From positions 372,001 to 436,000 of the forward strand of contig NZ_OY760438.1 in assembly GCF_963663625.1 (NCBI RefSeq): 64,000 nt of DNA. The letters are read 5' to 3'. The translations under genes and the position numbers were made by a program. The notes under the pieces are model-generated. The model saw only the letters and a program-made list of their open reading frames with translations. It was not told the origin of the DNA and ran no database searches. This document shows, piece by piece, positions 25,883 to 35,193 of the stretch; position 1 is the first letter of the stretch; each line of letters starts with the position of its first letter. This DNA comes from an uncultured Ilyobacter sp. GTDB lineage: Bacteria; Fusobacteriota; Fusobacteriia; Fusobacteriales; Fusobacteriaceae.

Positions 25883-26080
25883 ACCGAAGAGAGAGTGGAT
25901 CAGCTTTTTTATTTTATAGAAACATACTAAAATTTTCTTGAGAAAATAGGATCCGGACCCTAACAGCATCTTAAGAATCTTTCGGGGCAGCCATGCTGAC
26001 CTTGCGTGTACATCTCTTTTAGGAATACTTGAAGCAGTATGAGTTATTATTTTCACCAAAAACACAATGAGGGAGGAATT
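25883..26080 (+). promoter_or_regulatory. Long structured 5' leader, candidate cis-regulatory RNA
   Basis: The leader is about 200 bases and non-coding. It has a perfect hairpin ATTTTCT (25932-25938) / AGAAAAT (25941-25947) and two mutually exclusive pairings that use the same segment: CAGCAT (25964-25969) with ATGCTG (25993-25998), or GGCAGC (25986-25991) with GCTGACC (25995-26001). CCGAA near the 5' end can pair with TTCGG (25981-25985). Alternative pairings of this kind are typical of riboswitches or attenuators. I do not match it to a known class, and no T-box, TPP or cobalamin core is visible. Confidence 0.4.
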
Positions 26081-27445
26081 ATGAAATTTGATTTGATGAG
26101 TTTTATGATGGATCAGTTTGTACTAATGTTCGTTGCAGTTGTTACAGGAATGATACTCGGTAAAATGCTAAAGATAGGAACTTCAGGAACACTGTTTACA
26201 GGACTTGGAATGGGATGGGCTGTCAAAAAAATGGCAGGGGATATAATAGCAGCAGGAGAGGTAGCAGGGCATGTAAAGGCTGCAAAAAAACTTCTATCGA
26301 TATCTGTTGTCGATAAAATGTTCTTTCTGCTTTTCTTAATACTTTTCGTTGCGGCAGTAGGGCTTCTTGCGGCAGATAAGATAGGGGTTATTATTAAGAA
26401 ATATGGTGCCAAGTTCATAATTCTTGGATTTTTGATTACTTTTCTAGGGGCAGGAACAACATACTTCCTTACAAAACTGAGCAAAAATGCAAATCCTTAT
26501 GAAGTTTCTGGAGTTTATACGGGAGCGCTTACAAGTTCTCCAGGTCTTGCTGCAGCTATCGAAACTGCTAGAGACCACGCTAGAGGATGGGCAGGGACAT
26601 ACGCTGACCAGACAGAACATGACAAAAAGAGAATCTTAAATGTACTAGGAGACGAGACACTTACTCTTGAAAATACAGCTTCACTTACACCTGAACAGGT
26701 AGACCAGTTCTTAGTAAGAGCAGAGGCAGGGGTAGGAGTAGGACATGCTATAGGTTATCCTTTTGGAGTAATAATAGTTATTTTAGCAATGAGATTTTTC
26801 CCAATTTTATTTAGATTAGATGTAGATGCAGAATACAAAAAGTTTAACGAAGAGATGGCGGCTGCAGAAGCAGTTGGCGGAGTAAAAGAGATAGAAACTG
26901 TATCCTTTGACCTTACAGCATTTATTCTTTCCTGTGCAGTAGGGTACTTCATTGGTAAGATAAAAATCTTCTTAGGACCACTTGGTTATTTCAGCCTAGG
27001 GTCTACAGGTGGAGTACTTATAGCGGCACTGGTGTTTGGTTATATCGGTAAGATTGGAATGTTCCACTTTAGAATGGACAAGAAAATCCTTGCTGCAATA
27101 AGAGAGGTAGGACTTGCACTTTTCCTAGCTATAGTGGGACTTAGATATGGATTTGCAGTTATTGATTCACTAACTGGATCAGGACTTTTCCTAGCATTTG
27201 TGTCACTAATGGTTGGAACTGTAGCGATGACTATAGGATTCATTGTAGGAAAATATTTCATGGGAATCAACTGGATCATGCTTTCAGGAGCGATCTGTGG
27301 AGGTATGACATCTACTCCAGGACTAGGAGTTGCAATTGACGCAGTAGGTAATGATGATCCTGCAGCAGGATACGGAGCTACATATCCGTTTGCACTCTTC
27401 GGAATGGTTCTATTTACAATAATATTACACAAACTACCTATGTAA
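26081..27445 (+). CDS. Aspartate:alanine exchanger (AAE) family transporter; candidate succinate/propionate carrier
   Basis: This 454-residue membrane protein has two halves, each with about five hydrophobic helices and the family motif with the TSSPGLAAA (first half, about 156-164) and GGMTSTPGLGVA (second half, about 405-416) sequences. A hydrophilic domain lies between them (about 165-210 and 245-270). AAE members exchange dicarboxylates or amino acids across the cytoplasmic membrane. As first gene of a succinate-fermenting cluster it plausibly imports succinate, perhaps in exchange for propionate or with an ion; this is inference. ATG 26081 follows GGGAGG; the in-frame ATG at 26039 has no ribosome-binding site. 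Confidence 0.8.
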   Translation: MKFDLMSFMMDQFVLMFVAVVTGMILGKMLKIGTSGTLFTGLGMGWAVKKMAGDIIAAGEVAGHVKAAKKLLSISVVDKMFFLLFLILFVAAVGLLAADKIGVIIKKYGAKFIILGFLITFLGAGTTYFLTKLSKNANPYEVSGVYTGALTSSPGLAAAIETARDHARGWAGTYADQTEHDKKRILNVLGDETLTLENTASLTPEQVDQFLVRAEAGVGVGHAIGYPFGVIIVILAMRFFPILFRLDVDAEYKKFNEEMAAAEAVGGVKEIETVSFDLTAFILSCAVGYFIGKIKIFLGPLGYFSLGSTGGVLIAALVFGYIGKIGMFHFRMDKKILAAIREVGLALFLAIVGLRYGFAVIDSLTGSGLFLAFVSLMVGTVAMTIGFIVGKYFMGINWIMLSGAICGGMTSTPGLGVAIDAVGNDDPAAGYGATYPFALFGMVLFTIILHKLPM

Positions 27446-27642
27446 ATTTTAATATTTTAAAGTATGGTAGGGCACAAATTTAAGGATGATTTTATACATG
27501 AAATGAAGTTAACTGGGTTTGTGTCCAGCCACAAAAATTTGTTTGTAACTTAAAAAGGAATTTTGAGTTTAAAATATATAGGATGTAATGGATTTTAAAT
27601 ATAAGCAAAACCATATTATTAAGACGAGGTGGGATAAAACAT

Positions 27643-29145
27643 ATGCTAAAAGAACGTATTCGTTGCAAGGAACTCAATAGAAAAGTAATGACAGCAGAAG
27701 AAGCTGCAAAATTGGTTAAGCCAGGAATGACAATGGTCACAAGTGGATTTACACCAGCAGGATATCCTAAGGCAGTACCTCTTGCATTAGCAAAGATGGC
27801 AGAGGCCTCAGAAGAAAAATACAACCTTACTCTAATTACAGGAGCGTCGGTAGGGGACGAGCTAGACGGAGCACTTACGAGAGCAGGTGCTATCGCAAGA
27901 AGATTTCCATATCAAACAAACGGCGACATGAGAAAAGCATTAAACAGCGGTAAAGTAGCGTATCAGGATATGCACCTTAGCCATGTACCTAGATATATAG
28001 ACTATGGTTTCTTTGGGAAAATAGATGTAGCTATAGTTGAAGCAATAGCAATAACAGAAGATGGAGGAATAATACCTACCACATCAGTAGGGGTGTCTCC
28101 ACAGGGGATTGCAAATGCTGACATAGTAATCGTTGAAATTAACTCGACTCAACCTATGGAACTTGAAGGTTGTCATGACATATATATGGTTAAAAAACCA
28201 CCATTCAGTGAGCCTATCCCACTTAAAGATCCAGGAGACAGAATAGGTACTACTTATATTCCTTGTGATCCTGCTAAAATAGCAGCAATCGTAGAGTGCG
28301 ACATTCCTGACAATGTAAGACCTCTAGGATGTATAGACGAAGATTCTAAAAAAATATCTGCAAACATAATCGAATTTTTTGAAAAAGAGGTTGCAGCAGG
28401 TAGACTTCCAGAAAATCTGCTACCGCTTCAATCAGGTGTAGGATCTGTTGCCAACGCAGTTTTAGGGGGACTTGTAGATTCAAAATTTAAGGATCTTACA
28501 TGCTATACTGAAGTTATTCAGGATTCCATGTTTGACCTTATCGACGCAGGAAAAGTAAGGGTTGCTTCAGGAACTTCATTTACTCCGTCTCAAACAGGAC
28601 TCGTAAAATTAAAAGAAAACATGAAACATTATGCAAAATATTGTATACTAAGACCAATGGAGATTTCAAACAATCCCATACTTACAAGACAACTAGGTGT
28701 AATAGCAATGAATACAGCAATAGAAGTAGATATATATGGACATGTAAACTCTACAATGATCATGGGTAACAGAATGATGAATGGATTAGGTGGATCTGGA
28801 GATTTTACTAGAAATGCTTACATCTCAATATACACAACTGTATCTACAGCTAAGGGAGGAGACATCTCTTCAATCGTACCTATGGTATCACATGTAGACC
28901 ATACTGAGCATGACGTACAGGTAATAGTTACTGAACAGGGTACAGCAGACTTAAGAGGCCTTACAGCAAGAGAGAGAGCGAGAGCTATAATCAATAACTG
29001 TGCTCACCCTGACTACAGACCTGCATTATTAGACTATCTTGAAAGAGCTGAGAAAGAGGCTGGAGGGCACGAACCGCATCTTATTGGAGAGGCACTCTCT
29101 TGGCATGATAGATTTATTAAAACTGGCAGCATGAAAATTAAATAG
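27643..29145 (+). CDS. Propionyl-CoA:succinate CoA-transferase (acetyl-CoA hydrolase/transferase family)
   Basis: The enzyme moves CoA from propionyl-CoA to succinate, starting the cycle and releasing propionate without ATP cost. It has the N-terminal GMTMVTSGFTPAGYPKAVPL block (about 28-47), the catalytic glutamate in CYTEVIQDSMFDL (Glu near 289) and the conserved NGLGGSGDFTRNAY block (about 382-395). Its 500 residues equal those of ScpC/Cat1-type transferases. Family members also use acetate or butyrate, and the mutase and decarboxylase downstream favour the succinate/propionyl pair. GAGGTGGG precedes the start at a spacing of about ten. Confidence 0.88.
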   Translation: MLKERIRCKELNRKVMTAEEAAKLVKPGMTMVTSGFTPAGYPKAVPLALAKMAEASEEKYNLTLITGASVGDELDGALTRAGAIARRFPYQTNGDMRKALNSGKVAYQDMHLSHVPRYIDYGFFGKIDVAIVEAIAITEDGGIIPTTSVGVSPQGIANADIVIVEINSTQPMELEGCHDIYMVKKPPFSEPIPLKDPGDRIGTTYIPCDPAKIAAIVECDIPDNVRPLGCIDEDSKKISANIIEFFEKEVAAGRLPENLLPLQSGVGSVANAVLGGLVDSKFKDLTCYTEVIQDSMFDLIDAGKVRVASGTSFTPSQTGLVKLKENMKHYAKYCILRPMEISNNPILTRQLGVIAMNTAIEVDIYGHVNSTMIMGNRMMNGLGGSGDFTRNAYISIYTTVSTAKGGDISSIVPMVSHVDHTEHDVQVIVTEQGTADLRGLTARERARAIINNCAHPDYRPALLDYLERAEKEAGGHEPHLIGEALSWHDRFIKTGSMKIK

Positions 29146-29191
29146 ATAAATTTCAAACAAACTAATTATTTTATTCAAGGAGGAACTTCAT

Positions 29192-30868
29192 ATGTTCAAA
29201 GCGGAAAAACTCGCTGAAGTGAAAGAAGGATTTGCAAAGTACGATGAAAAAGTAAAAAAAGGTCTTGAGAAAAGGCCTGAAATGAGAAAAAAATTCGTAA
29301 CAGGATCAGGAGAAACTGTAGAAAGACTTTACACACCTGCTGATATCGAAAACGTAGACTACATGTCAGAATTAGGATTCCCAGGACAGTACCCATTCAC
29401 TAGAGGGGTTCAAGAGACAATGTATAGAGGTAGATTCTGGACAATGAGAATGTATGCTGGATTCTCAACTGCAGAGGAATCAAACAAGAGATATAAATAC
29501 CTTATTGAGCAAGGATCTATGGGACTTTCGGTTGCATTTGACCTTCCTACACAAATAGGTTATGACTCAGATCACGAATTATCTGAAGGAGAAGTTGGAA
29601 AAGTAGGAGTTGCTATCGATTCATTAGCTGATATGGAAATTCTTTTCGGAGGAATCGATCTTGGTAAAGTAAGTACTTCAATGACAATCAATGGACCAGC
29701 TTCTGTATTACTTGCCATGTATATAGTAGTTGCTGAAAAGCAAGGAGTTTCTGCTGATAAACTTAGAGGAACTATCCAAAACGACATTCTTAAAGAATAT
29801 ATTGCGAGAGGAACTTACATATTCCCTCCAACTCCATCAATGAGACTAATAACTAATATTTTTGAATATTGTTCAAAAGAAGTACCTCAGTGGAATACAA
29901 TCTCAATATCTGGATACCATATCAGAGAAGCTGGATCTACTGCTGCTCAAGAAGTAGGATTTACTCTAGCCGATGGTATTGCATACGTTGATGCAGCTGT
30001 AAAAGCTGGACTTGACGTAGATACATTTGCTCCTAGACTTTCATTCTTCTTCAATGCTCATAATGACCTTCTTGAGGAAGTAGCAAAATACAGAGCTGCT
30101 AGAAGACTTTGGGCAAAAATCATGAAAGAAAGATTCGGAGCTAAGAGTGCAAAATCAATGGCTCTTAAATTCCACACTCAAACTGGAGGATCTACACTTA
30201 CAGCACAACAACCTGAAAACAACATAGTAAGGGTAGCAATACAAACTCTTGCTGCTGTTATGGGTGGAACTCAATCACTGCATACAAACTCTAAAGATGA
30301 GGCTTTAGCTCTTCCTACTGAAGATTCAGTAAGAGTAGCACTAAGAACTCAGCAGATAGTAGCAGAAGAGAGTGGAGTTACCAATACAGTAGATCCATTA
30401 GCAGGATCTTACTATATAGAAGCAAAAACAAAAGATATCGAAGAGAAAGCTATGGAGTTCATCAAAAAAATTGACGAACTTGGTGGAGCACCTGCTGCTA
30501 TCGAAAAAGGTTATATCCAAGAAGAGATCATGGATGCTGCTTATGATTACCAGATGGATATCGAAAGAGGCGACAGAGTTATCGTTGGTATGAACAAGTA
30601 CATAATCAAAGAAGATGCACCAAAAGATCTATTAAAAGTTGATCCAGCTGTTGGACAAATGCAGACTGATAAAATAAAAGAACTTAAAGCTAAGAGAGAC
30701 AATGATGCTGTAGCTGAAAAATTAGCTGCTTTAAAAGCTGCTTGCTCTACAGACGAAAACTTAATGCCTTACATTGTTGATGCTGTAAGAGTTTATGGAA
30801 CTCTTGGAGAAATCTGCGGAGTTATGAGAGAGGTATTTGGAGAATACAAGCAAAGCATCAAGTTATAA
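29192..30868 (+). CDS. Methylmalonyl-CoA mutase, catalytic subunit
   Basis: This 558-residue chain is the TIM-barrel (substrate) part of the adenosylcobalamin-dependent mutase that converts succinyl-CoA to (R)-methylmalonyl-CoA. Signatures include [20 protein letters not shown] (about 66-85), [13 protein letters not shown] (about 88-100), [15 protein letters not shown] (about 116-130) and [19 protein letters not shown] (about 326-344). The B12-binding domain is absent and is encoded by the next gene, so the enzyme is of the split two-polypeptide type. GGAGG precedes ATG 29192. Codon use is biased, as expected of a highly expressed gene. Confidence 0.95.
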   Translation: MFKAEKLAEVKEGFAKYDEKVKKGLEKRPEMRKKFVTGSGETVERLYTPADIENVDYMSELGFPGQYPFTRGVQETMYRGRFWTMRMYAGFSTAEESNKRYKYLIEQGSMGLSVAFDLPTQIGYDSDHELSEGEVGKVGVAIDSLADMEILFGGIDLGKVSTSMTINGPASVLLAMYIVVAEKQGVSADKLRGTIQNDILKEYIARGTYIFPPTPSMRLITNIFEYCSKEVPQWNTISISGYHIREAGSTAAQEVGFTLADGIAYVDAAVKAGLDVDTFAPRLSFFFNAHNDLLEEVAKYRAARRLWAKIMKERFGAKSAKSMALKFHTQTGGSTLTAQQPENNIVRVAIQTLAAVMGGTQSLHTNSKDEALALPTEDSVRVALRTQQIVAEESGVTNTVDPLAGSYYIEAKTKDIEEKAMEFIKKIDELGGAPAAIEKGYIQEEIMDAAYDYQMDIERGDRVIVGMNKYIIKEDAPKDLLKVDPAVGQMQTDKIKELKAKRDNDAVAEKLAALKAACSTDENLMPYIVDAVRVYGTLGEICGVMREVFGEYKQSIKL

Positions 30869-30900
30869 TAATTAATAATAGATTTTAGGAGGATTTAAAA

Positions 30901-31296
30901 ATGGATAAACCTATTAGAGTTTTAGTAGCTAAACCAGGTCTTGATGGACATGATAGAGGAGCAAAAGTTGTAGCAAGAGCACTAAGAGATGCAGGAATGG
31001 AAGTTATCTACACTGGACTTCGTCAAACACCTGAAGAGATTGTAAATGCTGCAATTCAAGAAGACGTAGATGTAGTTGCTTGCAGCATCCTTTCAGGAGC
31101 TCACAGTACATTACTTCCAAAGATAGCAAGATTACTTAAGGCTGAGGGAGCAGACGATGTGTTATTCATAGGTGGAGGAGTAATCCCTGCAGATGATATA
31201 CCTTTCTTAAAGGAGAACGGATGTGCAGAAATATTCACTCCAGGTACTCCTACAACAGTAACAATTGATTATATCAAAGCAAACGTAAAAAAATAG
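30901..31296 (+). CDS. Methylmalonyl-CoA mutase, cobalamin-binding subunit
   Basis: The 131-residue Rossmann-like domain has the base-off/His-on cobalamin motif [15 protein letters not shown] with axial His17. It also has [18 protein letters not shown] (about 61-78) and [11 protein letters not shown] (about 93-103) that close over the corrin. It pairs with the catalytic subunit just upstream. GGAGG precedes the start at 30901. Confidence 0.95.
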   Translation: MDKPIRVLVAKPGLDGHDRGAKVVARALRDAGMEVIYTGLRQTPEEIVNAAIQEDVDVVACSILSGAHSTLLPKIARLLKAEGADDVLFIGGGVIPADDIPFLKENGCAEIFTPGTPTTVTIDYIKANVKK

Positions 31297-31313
31297 TTTC
31301 TTAGGAGAATGCT

Positions 31314-32252
31314 ATGGAAGATTTTAAGCAAGGACTTTTAGAAGGAAAGAAAAGGGCTGCTGCTAGATTGATATCCATGGGTGAAAATGGGCAACAAGAG
31401 GCTTTAGATGTGATAAAAGAGCTTTATCACAAAACTGGTAACGCCTATGTAATAGGTGTTACCGGCCCTCCTGGGGCAGGAAAGAGTACTTTGACAGACA
31501 AACTTGTAAAAGTATGCAGAGCCGCAGGGCATAAAGTAGGGGTTATAGCTGTGGACCCTACCAGTCCTTTCACAGGTGGAGCTATCCTAGGAGATAGGAT
31601 AAGAATGAGTGACCTTAATACTGATCCAGGGGTTTTTATAAGATCAATGGGTGCTAGAGGTAACTTAGGAGGGATTTCAGAGGCTACAGGAGTGGCTATT
31701 GATATTCTAGATATTTATGGCTGTGAGTATATATTTGTTGAAACTGTAGGAGTAGGACAATCAGAAGTTGATATTGTAAAATCTTGTGACACCACTCTCA
31801 TGGTAATGGTCCCAGGTCTAGGAGATGATATCCAGGCAATCAAAGCAGGAGTTATGGAAATCGGAGATGTGTTTGTCATAAATAAGGCAGACAGAGACGG
31901 AGCTGAAAAAACAGCACGTGAAATTCGGATGATGCTTGAGTTTAATAAAAATGAGTGGAATCCTCCGGTTAATATGGCTATTGCTGTTGAAAATCAGGGT
32001 ATTAAAGAGCTATTTGACTCTATTCTCGAACACCGAGAGTATATGACTGGAAGTGGTAAAGGTCATATTAGAAGGGTAGAGAACAGAAAAAGTGAACTGT
32101 TGATGATAGTAAAGGAAAGAATGGCAAGAAAGCTTTTTGAGAAAACATACAATGGTGAAGTAATAGATGATCTATCTCAAAAAGTTGCTAAAAAGGAAAC
32201 GGATCCTTATTCAGCTGCAGAAATGATATTAGAAAAAATAAATATGAACTAA
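31314..32252 (+). CDS. meaB: Methylmalonyl-CoA mutase-associated GTPase (MeaB/ArgK family)
   Basis: MeaB is a G3E P-loop GTPase that protects and reloads the mutase with adenosylcobalamin. The P-loop GVTGPPGAGKSTLTDKL (about 47-63), VIAVDPTSPFTGGAILGDRI (about 77-96), ETVGVGQSEVD (about 143-153) and NKAD (about 190-193) are present. Its length of 312 is typical. It lies 17 bases after the B12 subunit, with GGAG before the ATG. Its stop codon falls in a tandem 20-base duplication. Confidence 0.95.
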   Translation: MEDFKQGLLEGKKRAAARLISMGENGQQEALDVIKELYHKTGNAYVIGVTGPPGAGKSTLTDKLVKVCRAAGHKVGVIAVDPTSPFTGGAILGDRIRMSDLNTDPGVFIRSMGARGNLGGISEATGVAIDILDIYGCEYIFVETVGVGQSEVDIVKSCDTTLMVMVPGLGDDIQAIKAGVMEIGDVFVINKADRDGAEKTAREIRMMLEFNKNEWNPPVNMAIAVENQGIKELFDSILEHREYMTGSGKGHIRRVENRKSELLMIVKERMARKLFEKTYNGEVIDDLSQKVAKKETDPYSAAEMILEKINMN

Positions 32253-32280
32253 TAAAAATAAATATGAACTAATAAAAATA
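32241..32280 (+). repeat. Tandem 20-base duplication at the meaB stop codon
   Basis: AATATGAACTAATAAAAATA occurs twice head-to-tail (32241-32260 and 32261-32280). The first copy supplies the last meaB codons and stop. The second only lengthens the gap to the epimerase gene. Confidence 0.85.
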
Positions 32281-32294
32281 AATGGGAGGTAAAA

Positions 32295-32699
32295 ATGAAA
32301 GCACTAAAAGTAGACCATATTGGTATTGCGGTAAAAGATCTTGATGCTGTTGTAAAATTTTACGAGGATGTAATGGGTATCCCTCTACATGGAATTGAAA
32401 CTGTAGAAGAGCAAAAAGTAAGAGTTGCTTTTATGCCTATAGGAGACACAGAGATTGAATTATTAGAATCTACTTCTCCAGATGGTCCTGTCGCAAAATT
32501 CATCGAGAAAAAAGGTGAAGGAGTCCAACACGTAGCTTTTAAAGTAGAGAATATAGAGGAAGCTATAGCTGACATGAAGGAAAAGGGATACAGAATGATC
32601 GATGAATCTCCTAGATACGGTGCTGGAGGAGCAAAAATAGCATTTATGCATCCAAAGGGAACTTGCGGAGTACTAATTGAATTAAGTGAAAGACAATAA
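32295..32699 (+). CDS. mce: Methylmalonyl-CoA epimerase
   Basis: This glyoxalase/VOC-fold epimerase interconverts (R)- and (S)-methylmalonyl-CoA, linking the mutase product to the decarboxylase. VDHIGIAVKDLDAVVKFYED (about 6-25, metal ligand His8), EGVQHVAFKV (second His, about 75-84) and the C-terminal CGVLIELSE (Glu ligand) are intact. Length 134 is normal. GGGAGG precedes ATG 32295. The mmdA gene follows after 22 bases. Confidence 0.95.
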   Translation: MKALKVDHIGIAVKDLDAVVKFYEDVMGIPLHGIETVEEQKVRVAFMPIGDTEIELLESTSPDGPVAKFIEKKGEGVQHVAFKVENIEEAIADMKEKGYRMIDESPRYGAGGAKIAFMHPKGTCGVLIELSERQ

Positions 32700-32721
32700 A
32701 AACTAAGGGGGCTATAAAATT

Positions 32722-34275
32722 ATGTCTGTTGCTGCTTCTAAAATAGAGAAGATGCTAAAAATGAAAGAAAAGATTTCTCTTGGTGGAGGAATCAAAAGAA
32801 TCGAAAAACAACATGCAGGTGGAAAAATGACGGCTCGTGAAAGACTTGAATACTTTTTCGATGCTGGAACTTTTATAGAAATAGATGCTTTTGTACAGCA
32901 TAGATGTACGAATTTTGGTATGGACAAACAGGATCTTCCATGTGAATCAGTAGTAACTGGTTATGGAATGGTTGACGGAAGACTTGTATATGCGTTTTCA
33001 CAGGACTTTACTGTAACTGGTGGAGCACTTGGAGAGATGCATGCAAAGAAGATATGTAAGGCAATGGACATGTCTGCAAAAGTAGGGGCACCTTTTGTAG
33101 GGATAAATGATTCGGGAGGAGCTAGAATACAAGAGGCTGTAGATGCACTTTCTGGATACGGAGATATCTTCTACAGAAACTCAATCTATTCTGGAGTAAT
33201 ACCTCAAATCTCTGCAATTATGGGACCTTGTGCAGGAGGAGCAGTTTATTCGCCAGCTCTTACTGACTTTATCTTCATGGTAGACAAAACTTCTCAGATG
33301 TTTATCACAGGACCTCAAGTAATCAAAACTGTAACAGGTGAAATAGTTACAGCTGAAGAGCTTGGTGGAGCTATGACTCACAACTCTGTAAGTGGATGTG
33401 CTCAGTTTGTATCTCAAGATGACAAGACTTGTCTTGACGATATTAGAAGACTTATTGGATTCCTGCCATCAAACAACATGGAAAAGGCACCTGAGTTTGC
33501 TTTTGAAGGTGATCTTAATGTTATGTTTGATGAGTTAGACGAACTTATGCCTGATAATCCCAATAAAGCATACGATGTTTTTGATTTGATAACTAAAATA
33601 GCCGACGACGGAGACTATATGGAGTATCAGCCACACTATTCCAAAAATCTTGTAACTTGTTTTGCAAGAATCAATGGTAAGTCTGTAGGTATCATTGCAA
33701 ACCAACCAAAAGTAATGGCTGGATGCCTGGATATGAATTCTGGAGACAAATGTGCTAAATTCGTAAGAACATGTGATGCATTTAATATTCCTTTATTGAC
33801 AATAGTTGACGTACCTGGTTTCCTTCCTGGAACTACACAAGAATATGGGGGAATCATCAGACATGGTGCTAAGATCCTTTATGCATACAGTGAAGCCACT
33901 GTGCCAAAAGTAGCTCTTATTACACGTAAAGCTTACGGAGGAGCGTATGTAGCAATGTGTTCTAAGTCATTGGGAGCAGATGTTGTATTGGCTTGGCCTA
34001 CAGCTGAAATAGCAGTTATGGGACCTGCAGGTGCTGTTAATATCATTTTCAGAAATGACATCAAAGCTGCGGAAGATAAAGCTGCAATGACTAAACAAAA
34101 ATTAGAGGAATATACAGAGGAATTTGCCAATCCATATCAAGCAGCAAGAAGAGGATTAGTTGACGATGTAATAGAACCTAAGGCCACTAGACAGAGGCTT
34201 ATCGATGCATTTAATATGCTTGAAGGTAAGAGGGAAAAATTACCTGCTAAAAAGCATGGAAATATCCCTTTATAA
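32722..34275 (+). CDS. mmdA: Methylmalonyl-CoA decarboxylase alpha subunit (carboxyltransferase)
   Basis: MmdA transfers the carboxyl group of (S)-methylmalonyl-CoA to biotin on MmdC, giving propionyl-CoA. It is a 517-residue acyl-CoA carboxyltransferase with two crotonase-like halves: ARERLEYFFDAGTFIE (about 37-52), INDSGGARIQEAV (about 129-141), GPCAGGAVYSPALTDF (about 163-178), VDVPGFLPGTTQEYGGIIRH (about 362-381) and KAYGGAYVAM (about 401-410). The same fold serves propionyl-CoA carboxylase beta chains, but the sodium-pump subunits downstream decide the assignment. GGGGG precedes the start. Confidence 0.94.
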   Translation: MSVAASKIEKMLKMKEKISLGGGIKRIEKQHAGGKMTARERLEYFFDAGTFIEIDAFVQHRCTNFGMDKQDLPCESVVTGYGMVDGRLVYAFSQDFTVTGGALGEMHAKKICKAMDMSAKVGAPFVGINDSGGARIQEAVDALSGYGDIFYRNSIYSGVIPQISAIMGPCAGGAVYSPALTDFIFMVDKTSQMFITGPQVIKTVTGEIVTAEELGGAMTHNSVSGCAQFVSQDDKTCLDDIRRLIGFLPSNNMEKAPEFAFEGDLNVMFDELDELMPDNPNKAYDVFDLITKIADDGDYMEYQPHYSKNLVTCFARINGKSVGIIANQPKVMAGCLDMNSGDKCAKFVRTCDAFNIPLLTIVDVPGFLPGTTQEYGGIIRHGAKILYAYSEATVPKVALITRKAYGGAYVAMCSKSLGADVVLAWPTAEIAVMGPAGAVNIIFRNDIKAAEDKAAMTKQKLEEYTEEFANPYQAARRGLVDDVIEPKATRQRLIDAFNMLEGKREKLPAKKHGNIPL

Positions 34276-34298
34276 AAACCAATTGGAGTGATGAATAG

Positions 34299-34712
34299 AT
34301 GAATATTGCAGAACTTATGAAGCTGTTTAGTAATCCTGAAACTATCAAAACCCTCAGTGCTGGGGATAAAATGATGGGTGTGGGTGTAACTGTAGTCCTA
34401 GGTATGGGTATAACAGTTGTGGCACTTATATTTATACAGTTTCTCATAGGATTTATGACAAGCATGCTAGCTGAAAAGCCAAAAACTACAACTGAAACAC
34501 AGGCAACTCCAAAGTCCGAAGCTGTCCAGGCACAAGAAGAAGCTTCTGAAACTAGTGATGAAGAATTGGTTGCCGTAATAGCTGCAGCTATTGCAGCACA
34601 CCTAGGAACTTCTGTAAATAATCTTGTAATAAGAAATATTACAAGAGTATCAGATTCTACTCCGGCTTGGGGAAGAGCAGGAATTGTAGACCAGATGAGT
34701 ACTAGATTTTAA
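34299..34712 (+). CDS. mmdD: Methylmalonyl-CoA decarboxylase delta subunit (OadG-like)
   Basis: The protein has one membrane helix near residues 27-55 (VGVTVVLGMGITVVALIFIQ is its first part). An acidic, Thr/Glu-rich linker (about 63-87) follows. The C-terminal domain (LVAVIAAAIAAHLGTSVNNL, about 88-107) resembles OadG/gamma-type subunits. In Propionigenium modestum the delta subunit joins the soluble carboxyltransferase to the membrane beta subunit. The mmdADCB order is the same here. Sequence similarity within this family is low, so the call leans on position and topology. Confidence 0.85.
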   Translation: MNIAELMKLFSNPETIKTLSAGDKMMGVGVTVVLGMGITVVALIFIQFLIGFMTSMLAEKPKTTTETQATPKSEAVQAQEEASETSDEELVAVIAAAIAAHLGTSVNNLVIRNITRVSDSTPAWGRAGIVDQMSTRF

Positions 34713-34772
34713 TTTTCAATATATTGAAAACATTTTGATTTTAAATGAATCTTAGGGAGGAAAAATTAAATT

Positions 34773-35171
34773 ATGAAAAACTTCAAAATAGTAGTTAATG
34801 GAAACGAATATGATGTAGCAGTAGAGGAAATCGGAGGAGTAGCATCTGCACCAGCAGCAAGACCGGCATCTGCAGCAGCAGCGACACCAAAACCAGCAGC
34901 AGCACCGAAGCCAGCAGCACCAAAGCCAGTAACTACAGCAGCAGGGGCAGGAGCAGGAATGAACACAATAACTGCACCTATGCCTGGTACAATAATCAAT
35001 GTAGGGTGTCACGCAGGCGCAAAAGTTTCTAAAGGTGATATTCTGGTAGTACTAGAAGCGATGAAAATGGAAAACGAAATTATGGCTCCTCATGACGGAA
35101 CAGTTACTGAAGTTAGAGTACAGCAAGGTGCTTCAGTTAATGCAGGAGATATACTAGTAGTATTATCTTAA
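34773..35171 (+). CDS. mmdC: Methylmalonyl-CoA decarboxylase gamma subunit (biotin carrier)
   Basis: The N-terminal 25 residues (MKNFKIVVNGNEYDVAVEEI) lead into a flexible Ala/Pro linker (about 25-55). The biotinyl domain follows, with APMPGTIINV (about 68-77) and the biotinylation site VLEAMKMENE (Lys98). The arm carries carboxybiotin from MmdA to MmdB. The linker DNA is a GCA/CCA-rich low-complexity tract, which explains a spurious Cys-rich antisense frame. GGGAGG precedes the ATG. Confidence 0.95.
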   Translation: MKNFKIVVNGNEYDVAVEEIGGVASAPAARPASAAAATPKPAAAPKPAAPKPVTTAAGAGAGMNTITAPMPGTIINVGCHAGAKVSKGDILVVLEAMKMENEIMAPHDGTVTEVRVQQGASVNAGDILVVLS

Positions 35172-35193
35172 TATCTAGAGGGGGACATTCGTT

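Noticed and set aside
25883-26080. T-box, TPP or cobalamin riboswitch in the leader
   Set aside because: The conserved cores of these classes (for example the T-box antiterminator bulge and the B12-box) are not visible; left as unclassified.
34752-35012. Cys/Tyr-rich minus-strand frame opposite mmdC
   Set aside because: It is the shadow of the GCA/CCA-rich Ala-Pro linker of the biotin carrier.
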